From a virus, in the IMG/VR virus record IMGVR_UViG_3300030103_003096, positions 1 through 36,798 of that record: a stretch of DNA of 36,798 bases. One strand, written 5' to 3'. The notes below the pieces were generated by a model, which was given only the letters and a program-made list of their open reading frames with translations, had not been told where the DNA came from and ran no database searches. Positions 6,317 to 16,800 of the stretch are shown piece by piece. The translations under genes and the position numbers were made by a program. Numbering within the stretch: position 1 is the first letter of the stretch; the number at the start of each line of letters is the position of its first letter.

Positions 6317-7654
6317 ATGTTTAATTTAATACAACTACAAGACAGACTTAGAGGATTTAGCGAAGATCAACTAAAACAATTCTTACAAAGACCCGATCCA
6401 AGTATACCTGATTTTATGGTTATGGCGGCTCTGGACGAGAAGAACGATGCCAAAGTCCAAGAAGCCCAGATGAAAGCACAAAACCAACCATCTGTTAGAG
6501 AAGAGATGTTAGCAGTGGCAGGACTACCTGCTATGGAGGCAGGGCAAATGGCTTCTTCTATGGCTCCGAAGTCTGATGTTAGAGCGAACACTGGTGGAAA
6601 TGAAATGATGACAATGGCAAGACTAGCCGAAGAGATGCCAATGGAAGACGAGATGGAGGAGGACGAAGACCTAGATATCGTAGAAACGCCAATAAGAAGA
6701 ATGAATGAGGGTGGGTTAGCAGGTATGGCAGGTGGTGGTAGAGGTATGTTTTCAGACCCTAATTTTAATCCATCTATGAACTTATTTCCTATGAGAGTTA
6801 GACCAAGACCATCAGATGCTCAAGGGCAAGGTTTGTTAGGGAGTATTGGATTTGATCCAAATAGATTTCAAAGAACAGATTGGGATGCACAGTTTGGTAA
6901 ATACTATAACGTAGATGGATCAATAAAAGACGAATACAAAGATTTTGCAGGCGTTCCTAAAATAGACACTGCTGTGTCACCAAAAGGCAGTGATCCACTG
7001 TTAGACGCACAAGATCAATTTGAAAAAATAGATGAACCAAAGCCTACAGAAAATAAAGATGACAAAACACCACCTCCAGGCACAGATGATCCTGCACCAA
7101 GAGGTTTTTTAAGTGATCTTACAGCAAGCTTAGATAAGATGAGAGCAGATCAGAAAGAGCAGATGGAAAAAAATCAAGCTCTTGGGATTATGCTAGAAGG
7201 TATTAAACTAGCTAGACGAGGAGTTATCGATGACGAGTCAGGAAAGGGCTTAATGTTTGGTCAACAACAGACACAAAAAGTACAAGATAGACTGGCACAA
7301 CTACAAGGTCTAGAGGCGAAGATAGGAATAGCAGGAGCTAACATAGCACAGAAAGATAGAGCTACACAGGCGGCTTTGACAAAAGCTCTTGAAAAGGGTA
7401 GTAAAATGACAACTAGTCAGTTGGCTGATAAAATAAAAGGATACTCAACATCAATAGGAAATTTAAGAAAAAATCTTTCAGATACAGAGTTGTCTTTTGA
7501 TGATAATCTAAAAGAAAAAACTTTAAAGGATATAGAAGAGCTTGAAGCACTAAGAAGTATATATATGGCTGATTTGGAAGGTCGTTATGGAGGAGACATA
7601 TTAGACAATGAATTTTTAAAAACATTGCTCAATGAAAATCCAGAAGATAAGTAG
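6317..7654 (+). CDS. Probable internal virion protein, acidic and Met-rich
   Basis: A 445-residue protein. Residues 1-30 form a short helical region (RLRGFSEDQLKQFLQRPDPS). An acidic stretch (MEDEMEEDEDLDIVETPIRR) lies near residue 115, followed by the Gly-rich NEGGLAGMAGGGRGMF. A Pro-rich, disordered segment (KPTENKDDKTPPPGTDDPAP) precedes a helical C-terminal half with Gln- and Lys-rich heptad-like stretches that may form coiled coils. No enzyme motif is seen. Its position between two likely ejection proteins and the giant gene suggests a virion role. The EGG-type motif recurs in several other proteins of this phage. Confidence 0.8.
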   Translation: MFNLIQLQDRLRGFSEDQLKQFLQRPDPSIPDFMVMAALDEKNDAKVQEAQMKAQNQPSVREEMLAVAGLPAMEAGQMASSMAPKSDVRANTGGNEMMTMARLAEEMPMEDEMEEDEDLDIVETPIRRMNEGGLAGMAGGGRGMFSDPNFNPSMNLFPMRVRPRPSDAQGQGLLGSIGFDPNRFQRTDWDAQFGKYYNVDGSIKDEYKDFAGVPKIDTAVSPKGSDPLLDAQDQFEKIDEPKPTENKDDKTPPPGTDDPAPRGFLSDLTASLDKMRADQKEQMEKNQALGIMLEGIKLARRGVIDDESGKGLMFGQQQTQKVQDRLAQLQGLEAKIGIAGANIAQKDRATQAALTKALEKGSKMTTSQLADKIKGYSTSIGNLRKNLSDTELSFDDNLKEKTLKDIEELEALRSIYMADLEGRYGGDILDNEFLKTLLNENPEDK

Positions 7655-7661
7655 GTGACGA

Positions 7662-10600
7662 ATGCCAATGAAGCTAATTCAAAGTCCTACAACTGGGAAA
7701 TACTACCCAGTTAATATTGCAGGTGAAAGCCCTACAGACGATGAAAAAACAAGAATAGCTGAATATCTCCGACAGAGAGAACAGCCAATAGCCCCACCAG
7801 AAGAAGAACAGCAGTACGAAGCCCGATCAGGGATACTAGGTGCGTTTGACGTTGGAACAGATTACATGGGTAATCAGATAGGCTCCACACTAGAGGGTAT
7901 AGGTAAGGTACTAGGCATCGACTCACTAGAAAATTATGGTGGAGAGATGGCTGAATCCTACGCAGAGTCAGGGTCTCAGAAAGCAGAGGGTCTTACACGA
8001 ATGGGTGAGGTCGAGGGAGTAGGATCAGGGGCTAAGTTTGTAGGTGAAGTCCTCGGTCAAGCCGCACCACAGATTGGAACAGCGATAGCCGCAGGAACAG
8101 GGTTGGCGTTACTAGCTCCTGCACTGCCATTCGCCGCAGTTATAGGTGGTATAGCCGCCACATTGCCCTTGTTATATGGTGCCAACAGAGAAAGACAAAA
8201 AGAAGCCGATATAGCAGAAGGTAGACCAGTAGAAGTAGACGAAGGAGCTGCGGCTATAACAGCTTTGGGTCAGTCAGCACTAGAAAGTTTGAGTCTTAGA
8301 TTTTTAACCTTAGCCAACAAGGCAGGTCTAAAAGTTAACGCTAACTATTTTAAAGAAAATCCTGCATCAGGCTTGTTTACCAAGATTGTAGACAAGGCAC
8401 CAAGAACGACACGAGGTGTAGCAGGAGCGGCTAGTGGTGCATCTGTCGAATCACTTACAGAAGCAGGTCAGCAGATGCTAGAAAGGATGCAAGCAGGTCT
8501 AGATATAGGTAGTGACGAGGCATTAGAAGAGTATCTAGAGGCGGCGGTAGCAGGAGGTATAGTCGGTGGTACACTAAAAGGTGGTGTTAGTGCAATATCT
8601 GATCCAAATGCCAAGAAAGCCAAAGAAGACCTACAAAAGAAGAACGAGCTAGAAGAAGACGACAGAATAGAGGGCGTTCAAGATCAAGATGCTATGGCTA
8701 ATATTAGGCAAACAGCTAACGCCCAAGACCTAAAAATACAGTCTAATCAAGAAGGTGTAACGAATCAGACGCTGTCAGAGCAAGAGATTATAAAGCAGAC
8801 AAAGCAGAAGACAAAAGAAGCAAGACCTGTAGAGCCTGACGAGCTAACATCAGATGAGAAAGCTCGACTAGATGATTTCAGAAGAGCAAGGAATATACCC
8901 TTAGAGGCACCCATAACACTACAAGAGATTAGATCAGCGTTAGGCGGTCAAGCTGTAGAGAGATTGGCATTCAATCAGGGAATGACAGGTGCAAGAACTA
9001 ACTACGCAAAATTAAGTGGGGCGAAGCCTTTCAGTCAGGAGCAGGTAAACAAGGTAATAAACGCTGTAAGAAAATCTAAAAAAGAAAAACTAACAGAAAT
9101 AGAGATAGATAATCTTATATCTGGTCAGATAGATAGTAAGTCTTTTGAGCTAATTGAAGGTATTAAAAACGAGCTAATAGACCAAGGCAAAATAAGACTT
9201 ACAGCAAGACAAGAATACGATGTAAATACGAAGAAACTAAGAGCTATTGGTAAGGCTGAGTTTAAGAAGACATTTGAGATAGAGGGTGAGGTAGCTAGAG
9301 AGGCTAATAGACTAGAGAATGAGTCTAATACAGCTAAAAAAGACCTAGAGAAAAAGCGTAAAGATATAGAAGAGCTAGAGATAAGGGTCAATAGACTAGA
9401 GCAGATGCGAAACCTTGATCTATATGACGCTAAAGACATGGATACAGCCGCTAAGTATTTGAAGTCTGAAGAGGGGGATACTTATACAGAGATAAACGTA
9501 ACAGACCCTCAAAATATAGAGCAAAAGTTAGTTGCGTCCGTATCAAAGAGAATAAACAAAGCTTTAGGTCAGAAGGGTGACTTGAAGAAAGAGCCTACAG
9601 GTCTACGAAAAACACTAAAAGATGCCAAAGAAGACAAAGATAATCTTATTGGCTACATAGAGAATACAGAGAACGCATTAAAATTTGTAAATACAAGCGA
9701 TTTTACCACTGAAAACTTGAAGTATGGCAAGAAAGTTGACCCAAATGAGTACAATCCAGAAGCATTAGACACTACGCTAAAATTTAAACAAAGAGTTTTG
9801 ACTGAAAAGGTTGCGGAAAACAAAAGAAAAGCACCACAAAGAAGTCCTGAAGAAAAGAAAGCCGCTAGAGAAGAGGTTGACAAGCTCAGAAAAGATATAA
9901 AAGAGCTAAAAGATGCTATAGCTAACCCACCAACCCCTGTGCAAAAAGATAACGCAAAGAACGATGGAAACGCCATACGGCAAGCCGCAAAAGTAACAGC
10001 TAAAAAGAGGCTAAAACCTCGATATTTAAGCACATTAAAGTCTATGCGAACTAGTTTGGTTAAGTATCTAAAGAAGATGAACTTAGCTAACGATATAATT
10101 ATACGACAGGCAGACATGATAGACCCAGATCAGCCTTTCATAACATATGCAGAAGAGGGTAAAGGCGAAAACGGAAAACGAATCATCACTGTCGCTATGG
10201 ATTTGTTTGACCCAGATACAGTAATGGATGAAGAGGGTGCAAAGACTGTATATAAGAGGCTAAAAAGCACTCTAAATCACGAAATACTGCACTCTTTAAG
10301 AGAACTACAGCTTATTACAGAGACAGAATATCAGTCACTAGTGAAAGCCGCCTCAACAAGAAAGAGAGTAGTTCTTAGAGATGGCAAGACAGTCACTAGA
10401 AACTACACTTACCTAGATCATGCCAAGCATCTCTACAAGAGAGAGTTCTTCCCAAATATGACTGACCAAGAGTTTAACGACATGGTGCAGGAAGAAGCAG
10501 TAGCCGAGATGTTTAGGGATGTACTTGATGATAAGTTGCCAATGACAGGCAAGCCAAGAACACTACTAAACAGAATCATAGAGTTCTTCCGATCTTTATT

Positions 10601-13600
10601 CTTGGCACATCAGGACAATGGCATAACCTCTGTGGAGCAGATATTCGAAGATGTTCGATCTGGTACTATAGGTAAGACAAGAGAAGCAAAACAGAAGGAA
10701 GGTGATCGTGGAACCAGACTATCTATCAGTCAGGTTCTTACAGATGCCGAGAACAACTACGAGAGCTACAAGTATAAGAACAAGTTGTTCAAAGAGACCA
10801 TGCAAGCTATGGAAAAAGAGGGTTACAAGTTTGATCCTATAACTATGGAGTTTCTAGGTATGAAAGAGGGTATGGAAATACCCCCTCCGTTAGAGCATTA
10901 TGTGGCTAATCTATTTACCGACAGAGGTCTTGAGTTCTTACAAGCTAGACACTCTGGTAACAGACGTAGAAATCTAGCATCTCTCTTCCAAAAACAAGTC
11001 GGTCTTAGACAGGCTGAAATAGATCGACAACCAGTAGAGCAAGACATGAGTTTTGAGCCTAATCAAGAGGCACTCGATAAGATACGCTTTGACTTGTGGA
11101 AGATAACACAGGCTCAGTTGGCACATCTACCAGATAGAATACCAATATTCCGAATAGGACCTGTAGACTCCAAGAACCTATACAAGGGTCAGATGCACTC
11201 CTACTCTCTATCTCCAAATCCAAAAGAGATGGGTCTGTATAAGAACAGAAGAAGTTTTGCTTACAAAGAGTACATCAAAGAAAGAAAGAAACAGATAGGT
11301 ATATTTGGTCGAGGTCAAGTAGAGCCAGAGATACTTGGTTATCTCGTGGATAAAGAAGATATAGTTGTGGCTCCTAATTTAGGATATGGAGACATATTTA
11401 ACAATGATCCAGAGCAAGAGGTCGTTGTAAGACCGAGCGATGTGATGCGAGTTAACATCGAGGAATACGAGAACATCTACGGCAAGCCAGATGTTAAAGT
11501 TAGAAAGTCTATTGGTAGAAAAGTATATAATTCATCTGACATAGAGAGAGGTCAAGGGCAACTTGAGGACTATGCAGATTATAAAGAAAATGGTGTTACA
11601 GGAAACATAGATTTCTTAATGTCAACTAAATCACCAACTAGCTTTAGTGTTTTGCAACAAAATATGGCAGACAACATAACAGAGGCATGGGGAAATGATG
11701 GATTTTATGACGAAGAGTTCCCTGTACAAAAATTTAAATCTAAAAGATTTGAGTTTGAAGAATATACCATGAAAGAGATGCTCGATGACTATAATTATCT
11801 TACAGCGTTATCTTTAGAATCAGTCGGTAATAGTGGAGACTCAGAATTTATACTGGAAGATGCAGCAAGAGATGAAGATACTGGTCAAATAAACACAGAA
11901 TTAATGAATATCTTTAGAGAATATCTTAACGAAGCAAAGAAAGTCTCTATAAGAACAGCACCTAAAAATGAAGAGTTCAAGAGAAAGTCTATTGGTAGGC
12001 TTGTAAAAGACCCTGTTCTTTACAATATGTCCTCTTTGCCAGACGTAGACCTAAACACACTAAAGTTTAAAACAAAGATAGGTCAAGACGATATAGAGAG
12101 AAGTCTTGTAGAGGCTGTAAGAGACTACTATGAAGAGAGATTAGAGAGGGCAGGTGAGGACTTTAGAGTAGACTATACTGACCCAAGTCCAGAAACATTA
12201 GAAAGAATAGCTACCATCATGGCGGCAGAGGCAGAACTAGCTCTAGCTAGAGATGGTAACGCTATAGGATGGTACGACAACAAACTGAAGTTGGCTAAGA
12301 AGTTATTTGCTATTGTGCATCCAGAGTTGATGCCAGACCCAGAGACTATGTCACCAGTAGAACTGATGGAGGCTAAGAGACATGAGGCAGTATTTGACTA
12401 CGCACTAGCCGTCACCTCCAACGGAACACCAGTTATTGACAATGCAAAGTATGCCATACAAGCATATAGATCATGGGTAGATACAGGTAAGTTCGAAGTA
12501 AGGGGATATGGCGACAAAGTCGATCCTATGAAGAAAGCTTTTGAGTTCTACAATGCGATGATAGATAGATATCAAGGTAATACAGTTGGTATCGCTGAGT
12601 TCCTAGATGAAAAACTAACTGTAAGAGAGATTAAGGATAACGAGTTTATAAAGCAGTTAGAAGAAGACTACGGACTGAAACTCACAAAGAATTTATCTCA
12701 AGAAACTATGGACACAGAGGTTAGTATATCTGCTCTCATGGGAGCCAAGATAGGTAATGGATTTTATCAAAACCTCAGAGGTAACTACAAAAGCCTCACT
12801 ATGGATAGATGGTGGCAGAGATTTTATAATAGAGTTACAGGCAACCCATATTATCGAACACAAGATAAGACAAAGATAAAGGTCTACAATCAATTTATTG
12901 AGCAACTAAAAAGACCAAAGAGAGAGTTACCAGATATAGATAAAAAAGCTCTCAAGTTGGCTACGGAAGCGTTAGCCAATCCTCTAATTAAGAAAGGTAA
13001 GTTTGACGGCACTGTCCAAGAGGTGGACGCTAACGTCATAGCTCTAGCATCTGCTTTTGCCGCAGAAAGAAATAGAATTTATCAATCCATATCCAACGAG
13101 GGTACGGAGGGTATGAAAGCAGGAGCGGCTAGAAGTAGAATAGTAGCCGAAAATAGACGAAGAGCAGGTATCGCTGAGAATACCGAGATGTCCAAGGTGG
13201 CTAACAGTATGGAAAGAAACTTTGGTTTGTCTCTTCAGGAGATGCCAAGAACTGGAACAGAGAGATCATATCAGAGAAGAGCCACTGAAAGAGCCATAAA
13301 AATATTAGAACAAGATAAGATTATCAAGCCAGGAACCCTGTCTATGGCTGATTTCCAAGCGTTAATGTGGTTCCACGAGAAAAGTTTATTTAAAGATTTA
13401 GGTATTGCTCAAGGTGGTGGTCGTGAAAATGACTATGTAGATGGAGCAATAGCCGTTTTAAGAGAGGAAGGTATAACCGATGACAATATTCAAGAAGCAC
13501 TCCCCACAACAGATAGATTCAGAGTCGCTGGTGGAGTTAATCCCAACTCAGGAAATGCCGAGGTTCGTACTAGAGCTACAGAAGTTAGTGGAAAAATCCA

Positions 13601-16600
13601 AGAGTTCCAAGAGCAAGCAGAAGTCGATCAAGAAATCCGTGCCAGAAATCAAAGACACAAAGATCGTGTAACAGAAAGACGTAAGAGTATCGGTCGAGTA
13701 GTCGAGGCTACATTAAAGCAAAAGAGGACTGTAGAAGATTCACCTAGGGCAGACGTAAAAGAGCATAACCACAAGATGCTTTATACTGCCTCTGCTAACG
13801 CTATAGCAAGAGCCTTGCAAGGTGCGTCTAAGATTAGAGTTATCTATGGTGGTAAGCCTTTGGAAACAGCAGAGGCTAGAAAAGTTAGCGATAACTTTAT
13901 TCGAAAGATACAAGACAGAACAATACCTATCGCCAGGATGATAGATGAGCTACAAGAGAAAGGTCTAAAGCTCACAGACGCTATCGATCCTATACTTCGA
14001 GAGCAACTCATGCATGGAAGAGTAGGTGACCTATTAGATACAAAACAGAATGGTATTTATAAGGCTGTTCTTAGCGTTATCCAACGATTTAAATATTCTG
14101 ATGCTGAGGTAGAAGCACTGAAGAGGGTATCAAGGGAAGCATCTGATCCTGATCAGCAGGGATATGTATCGACAGCGATAGATTCGTTTAAGCCAAGCTT
14201 GTACAAGAGGTTACTGTACGGTGAAGACAGCAAGCAGTTGGTTATGGCAGAGGCATATTTGTATGCCCTACACGCCAAAGAGAGAAACGATTATGTGAAA
14301 CGAATCGATAGAAACGAGATTAATAAGAACACAGATCGTGGCTCAGGTATGTCTAATACAGAGGCTGATGCAATAATAAATTGGTTTGATAGAAACAGCC
14401 CAGAGGGATTGCTAAAAGACCTACAAAGAACTGTGCAAGATGTAGTGGCTGACACTAATGCAACCAGACTTGAAGGAGAGTTGGTTCCCTTATTTGACAG
14501 AGGTTCAGGTTGGAATAATTATGTTCCTTTGAAAGGTGTATTCCACGCTGAAGACGAAACACAGGACTACACTAACAAAGGTAAATATACAAAGCCCTTG
14601 CTAGGTGCCAGAGGGCAGGAAGATACAAGAGTAAAAGGTAGATTAGATTATTCACCAAACATACTAGCTAATCTTTTCACACAAAACTCTACGTCCACCA
14701 TCAATTCAGAAAGAAATAGAGTTGGTCTATCTATGTTGAACCTAATACGAAAAGACCCAGATATGCTCAGAGAGTTTGCATTTATAGACAACATAACACC
14801 GAAGAGACGAGTTGTGGACGCAAGAACAGGGGTTCTAAGCACAAGACCTGTTAGCAATGTAGAGATATGGAACGATCCAAACGTCCTCATAGTCAAAGAG
14901 GGTGGTCAGGAGATAGTGATTCGTTTTAATAGCCCTGTCATTGCAGGTGCATTCAGAGGAGATACAGGTCAGTCAGTCTTGCCAGAGTCAGTGATTCGAA
15001 ATCTAGGTAAGTTCAATAGGTTCTTATCAAGCATAAACACATCCTATAACCCTGCCTTTATAGCACCAAACTTTATACGAGACGTACAGACAGCTTTAGT
15101 AAACATAGATCAATACGAGGGCGATAATCTCAAGAAGAAAGTGTTTGCAGATGCTTGGAGAATGAGCCGTGGTGTATATAGAGCAGAGGCAAAGGGGGAT
15201 GTAGATACCGAAGAGGCACAGCTATACAGAGACTTTGTTAAGTTCGGTGGTAAGAACGTAAACAACCAGATGACTACACTAGAAGACCAAGCTAACGACA
15301 TAACCAAGATACTCAACACAATATCAGAGGGTGGATTAGTTGGAAACGTCCAGAAGATGCGAAATGGTTGGGTTGGAAAAGGAACAAACAACGTCCTCAG
15401 CTTTGTAGAAAACATGAACACAGCGGCGGAGAATGGTGTTCGTGTAGCGACATACAAGGCTTTATTAGATACAGGTAAGTATAGCCAAGAGCAAGCCGCA
15501 CTAGCCGCTCGTAACATCACAGTGAACTTTGCAAAAGGTGGTGAATACAAGAATACATTTAACTCTCTCTATCTATTCTTCAACGCATCACTACAGGGTA
15601 GCTTTGCACTACTAAACGCATTCTCTAAGTCTGCCAAAGTTAGAAAGACATGGATGGGTGTATTTGCTTTAGGCATCATGCTTGATCAGTTGAACGCTCT
15701 CATATCAGATGAGGACGAAGAGGGTATGCTAGAGTACGACAAGATTACAGACTATATGCTAGAGCATAATATAGTTATCGGTAACGTAGGTGCTTTTGCT
15801 ATCGATAAGTTTACAGACAAAGACCTTGAGTACAAAACATTTGCCACCATACCTCTTCCCTATGGAGTGAACATGGCATTCAACTTTGGAAGAGCATTGA
15901 GCCGAAGAACTAGAGGTGGGTACACAGGAGCCGAGGCAACTAGCACTATTTTCTCCACGACATTAGAGGCAGTCAACCCACTGGGTGGTGCAGAGAGCAT
16001 AGGTAATTTAATTATGCCTACAGTTGCAGACCCATACGTCAGCTTATCTCAGAATACAGACTACGATGGAACACCAATATACAAAGAGGTCTCTCAGTTT
16101 GCAGTGGGTACACCAGATAGTCAGTCTTATTGGAACAGTGCCTCTCCCATGTCTGTAGCTACAGCGCAAGCAATAAACGCTTTGACAGGAGGCTCTACAG
16201 TTAGAAAAGGACTTGTGGACTTTTCACCAGACACATTGGATTACATATTCGGCTACTTCACGGGTGGAGCAGGAGCATTCGTACAGAGGACTATGACGGC
16301 AGGATACAAGGTTACATCTGGTGAGGCGTTCCAAGCGTTTGAAGATGGACTTGAAGCTCAAGAGGTTAGAGAGGGTATACGACAAGTGCCACTCGTTAGA
16401 AAGCTTGTCTACTCTACATCAGAGCGTGAAGACACAGGTAAGTTTATAGAAAAAAGAAACCAAGTCTTTATAGCAAGAAAGGAACTCAAAGCAGCGATGC
16501 AGAGTGGTGACAGGTCAGAAGTTCTAGCCGTAAGACAAAAGTACCCAGACGAACTTAAGATATACGGAATAGTAAGAGCCATAAACGGAAAGAGACAAAA

Positions 16601-16778
16601 ACTAACTGCTGTTAGAAATAAGTTACTACGAATGCCTAAAGATAGAATAAGTGATTCGGAAAGAGATAGAAGATTAGAAATCCTAGATAAGAGAATACAA
16701 AAGCTTATCGAAAGAGGTAATGCCGTTATGAAAGGTATCGATGTTCCATTCTTAACGGCACTAGGTGTGGGTGTATAA
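7662..16778 (+). CDS. Giant polyvalent virion protein: metallopeptidase, ART-like and LPD38-like segments
   Basis: 3038 residues. The N-terminus (MKLIQSPTTGKYYPVNIAGE) leads to a Gly/Ala-rich hydrophobic part near residues 120-175 that may enter membranes, then long charged coiled-coil-like helices (about 530-780). HEILH at residues 873-877 with EEAVAE downstream (E945 or E949) looks like a zinc metallopeptidase. Residues 1155-1265 carry FRIG (R1164), SYSLS (1180-1184) and EQE (1251-1253), the order expected for an R-S-ExE ADP-ribosyltransferase. A conserved polyvalent-protein region around 1530-1710 includes GAKIGNGFYQNLRGNY and LTMDRWW. Residues about 2190-2900, with NPAFIAPNFIRDVQTALVN, match the LPD38 type. 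RKSIGR occurs three times (1281, 1441, 2007). It is probably carried in the capsid and ejected into the host. Confidence 0.9.
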   Translation: MPMKLIQSPTTGKYYPVNIAGESPTDDEKTRIAEYLRQREQPIAPPEEEQQYEARSGILGAFDVGTDYMGNQIGSTLEGIGKVLGIDSLENYGGEMAESYAESGSQKAEGLTRMGEVEGVGSGAKFVGEVLGQAAPQIGTAIAAGTGLALLAPALPFAAVIGGIAATLPLLYGANRERQKEADIAEGRPVEVDEGAAAITALGQSALESLSLRFLTLANKAGLKVNANYFKENPASGLFTKIVDKAPRTTRGVAGAASGASVESLTEAGQQMLERMQAGLDIGSDEALEEYLEAAVAGGIVGGTLKGGVSAISDPNAKKAKEDLQKKNELEEDDRIEGVQDQDAMANIRQTANAQDLKIQSNQEGVTNQTLSEQEIIKQTKQKTKEARPVEPDELTSDEKARLDDFRRARNIPLEAPITLQEIRSALGGQAVERLAFNQGMTGARTNYAKLSGAKPFSQEQVNKVINAVRKSKKEKLTEIEIDNLISGQIDSKSFELIEGIKNELIDQGKIRLTARQEYDVNTKKLRAIGKAEFKKTFEIEGEVAREANRLENESNTAKKDLEKKRKDIEELEIRVNRLEQMRNLDLYDAKDMDTAAKYLKSEEGDTYTEINVTDPQNIEQKLVASVSKRINKALGQKGDLKKEPTGLRKTLKDAKEDKDNLIGYIENTENALKFVNTSDFTTENLKYGKKVDPNEYNPEALDTTLKFKQRVLTEKVAENKRKAPQRSPEEKKAAREEVDKLRKDIKELKDAIANPPTPVQKDNAKNDGNAIRQAAKVTAKKRLKPRYLSTLKSMRTSLVKYLKKMNLANDIIIRQADMIDPDQPFITYAEEGKGENGKRIITVAMDLFDPDTVMDEEGAKTVYKRLKSTLNHEILHSLRELQLITETEYQSLVKAASTRKRVVLRDGKTVTRNYTYLDHAKHLYKREFFPNMTDQEFNDMVQEEAVAEMFRDVLDDKLPMTGKPRTLLNRIIEFFRSLFLAHQDNGITSVEQIFEDVRSGTIGKTREAKQKEGDRGTRLSISQVLTDAENNYESYKYKNKLFKETMQAMEKEGYKFDPITMEFLGMKEGMEIPPPLEHYVANLFTDRGLEFLQARHSGNRRRNLASLFQKQVGLRQAEIDRQPVEQDMSFEPNQEALDKIRFDLWKITQAQLAHLPDRIPIFRIGPVDSKNLYKGQMHSYSLSPNPKEMGLYKNRRSFAYKEYIKERKKQIGIFGRGQVEPEILGYLVDKEDIVVAPNLGYGDIFNNDPEQEVVVRPSDVMRVNIEEYENIYGKPDVKVRKSIGRKVYNSSDIERGQGQLEDYADYKENGVTGNIDFLMSTKSPTSFSVLQQNMADNITEAWGNDGFYDEEFPVQKFKSKRFEFEEYTMKEMLDDYNYLTALSLESVGNSGDSEFILEDAARDEDTGQINTELMNIFREYLNEAKKVSIRTAPKNEEFKRKSIGRLVKDPVLYNMSSLPDVDLNTLKFKTKIGQDDIERSLVEAVRDYYEERLERAGEDFRVDYTDPSPETLERIATIMAAEAELALARDGNAIGWYDNKLKLAKKLFAIVHPELMPDPETMSPVELMEAKRHEAVFDYALAVTSNGTPVIDNAKYAIQAYRSWVDTGKFEVRGYGDKVDPMKKAFEFYNAMIDRYQGNTVGIAEFLDEKLTVREIKDNEFIKQLEEDYGLKLTKNLSQETMDTEVSISALMGAKIGNGFYQNLRGNYKSLTMDRWWQRFYNRVTGNPYYRTQDKTKIKVYNQFIEQLKRPKRELPDIDKKALKLATEALANPLIKKGKFDGTVQEVDANVIALASAFAAERNRIYQSISNEGTEGMKAGAARSRIVAENRRRAGIAENTEMSKVANSMERNFGLSLQEMPRTGTERSYQRRATERAIKILEQDKIIKPGTLSMADFQALMWFHEKSLFKDLGIAQGGGRENDYVDGAIAVLREEGITDDNIQEALPTTDRFRVAGGVNPNSGNAEVRTRATEVSGKIQEFQEQAEVDQEIRARNQRHKDRVTERRKSIGRVVEATLKQKRTVEDSPRADVKEHNHKMLYTASANAIARALQGASKIRVIYGGKPLETAEARKVSDNFIRKIQDRTIPIARMIDELQEKGLKLTDAIDPILREQLMHGRVGDLLDTKQNGIYKAVLSVIQRFKYSDAEVEALKRVSREASDPDQQGYVSTAIDSFKPSLYKRLLYGEDSKQLVMAEAYLYALHAKERNDYVKRIDRNEINKNTDRGSGMSNTEADAIINWFDRNSPEGLLKDLQRTVQDVVADTNATRLEGELVPLFDRGSGWNNYVPLKGVFHAEDETQDYTNKGKYTKPLLGARGQEDTRVKGRLDYSPNILANLFTQNSTSTINSERNRVGLSMLNLIRKDPDMLREFAFIDNITPKRRVVDARTGVLSTRPVSNVEIWNDPNVLIVKEGGQEIVIRFNSPVIAGAFRGDTGQSVLPESVIRNLGKFNRFLSSINTSYNPAFIAPNFIRDVQTALVNIDQYEGDNLKKKVFADAWRMSRGVYRAEAKGDVDTEEAQLYRDFVKFGGKNVNNQMTTLEDQANDITKILNTISEGGLVGNVQKMRNGWVGKGTNNVLSFVENMNTAAENGVRVATYKALLDTGKYSQEQAALAARNITVNFAKGGEYKNTFNSLYLFFNASLQGSFALLNAFSKSAKVRKTWMGVFALGIMLDQLNALISDEDEEGMLEYDKITDYMLEHNIVIGNVGAFAIDKFTDKDLEYKTFATIPLPYGVNMAFNFGRALSRRTRGGYTGAEATSTIFSTTLEAVNPLGGAESIGNLIMPTVADPYVSLSQNTDYDGTPIYKEVSQFAVGTPDSQSYWNSASPMSVATAQAINALTGGSTVRKGLVDFSPDTLDYIFGYFTGGAGAFVQRTMTAGYKVTSGEAFQAFEDGLEAQEVREGIRQVPLVRKLVYSTSEREDTGKFIEKRNQVFIARKELKAAMQSGDRSEVLAVRQKYPDELKIYGIVRAINGKRQKLTAVRNKLLRMPKDRISDSERDRRLEILDKRIQKLIERGNAVMKGIDVPFLTALGVGV

Positions 16779-16800
16779 AAGTTACTTATAACTTTTTTTT
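16777..16800. terminator. Bidirectional terminator, palindrome family copy b
   Basis: AAAAGTTA-CTTA-TAACTTTT, an 8-base-pair perfect stem with tetraloop CTTA, followed by T's to 16800 and preceded by A's on the other side. It lies exactly where the plus-strand giant gene and the minus-strand operon converge and overlaps both stop codons (TAA on plus at 16776, TAA on minus at 16784). The symmetry suits termination from both directions, although the stem is AT-rich and therefore weak. Confidence 0.7.

Noticed and set aside
9653-10117. 154-residue minus-strand ORF inside the giant gene
   Set aside because: Ser/Phe/Leu-rich product typical of the reverse strand of a Lys/Glu-rich gene; no start signal.
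13480-13671. 63-residue plus-strand ORF inside the giant gene
   Set aside because: Out-of-frame shadow without a ribosome-binding site. The giant frame is continuous there and encodes conserved-looking sequence.
7662-16778. Giant gene as an N4-like virion RNA polymerase
   Set aside because: The length is similar, but I could not find the polymerase motifs (T/DxxGR, RxxxKxxxxYG-type, HDxxxD). The visible segments point to a polyvalent protein instead.
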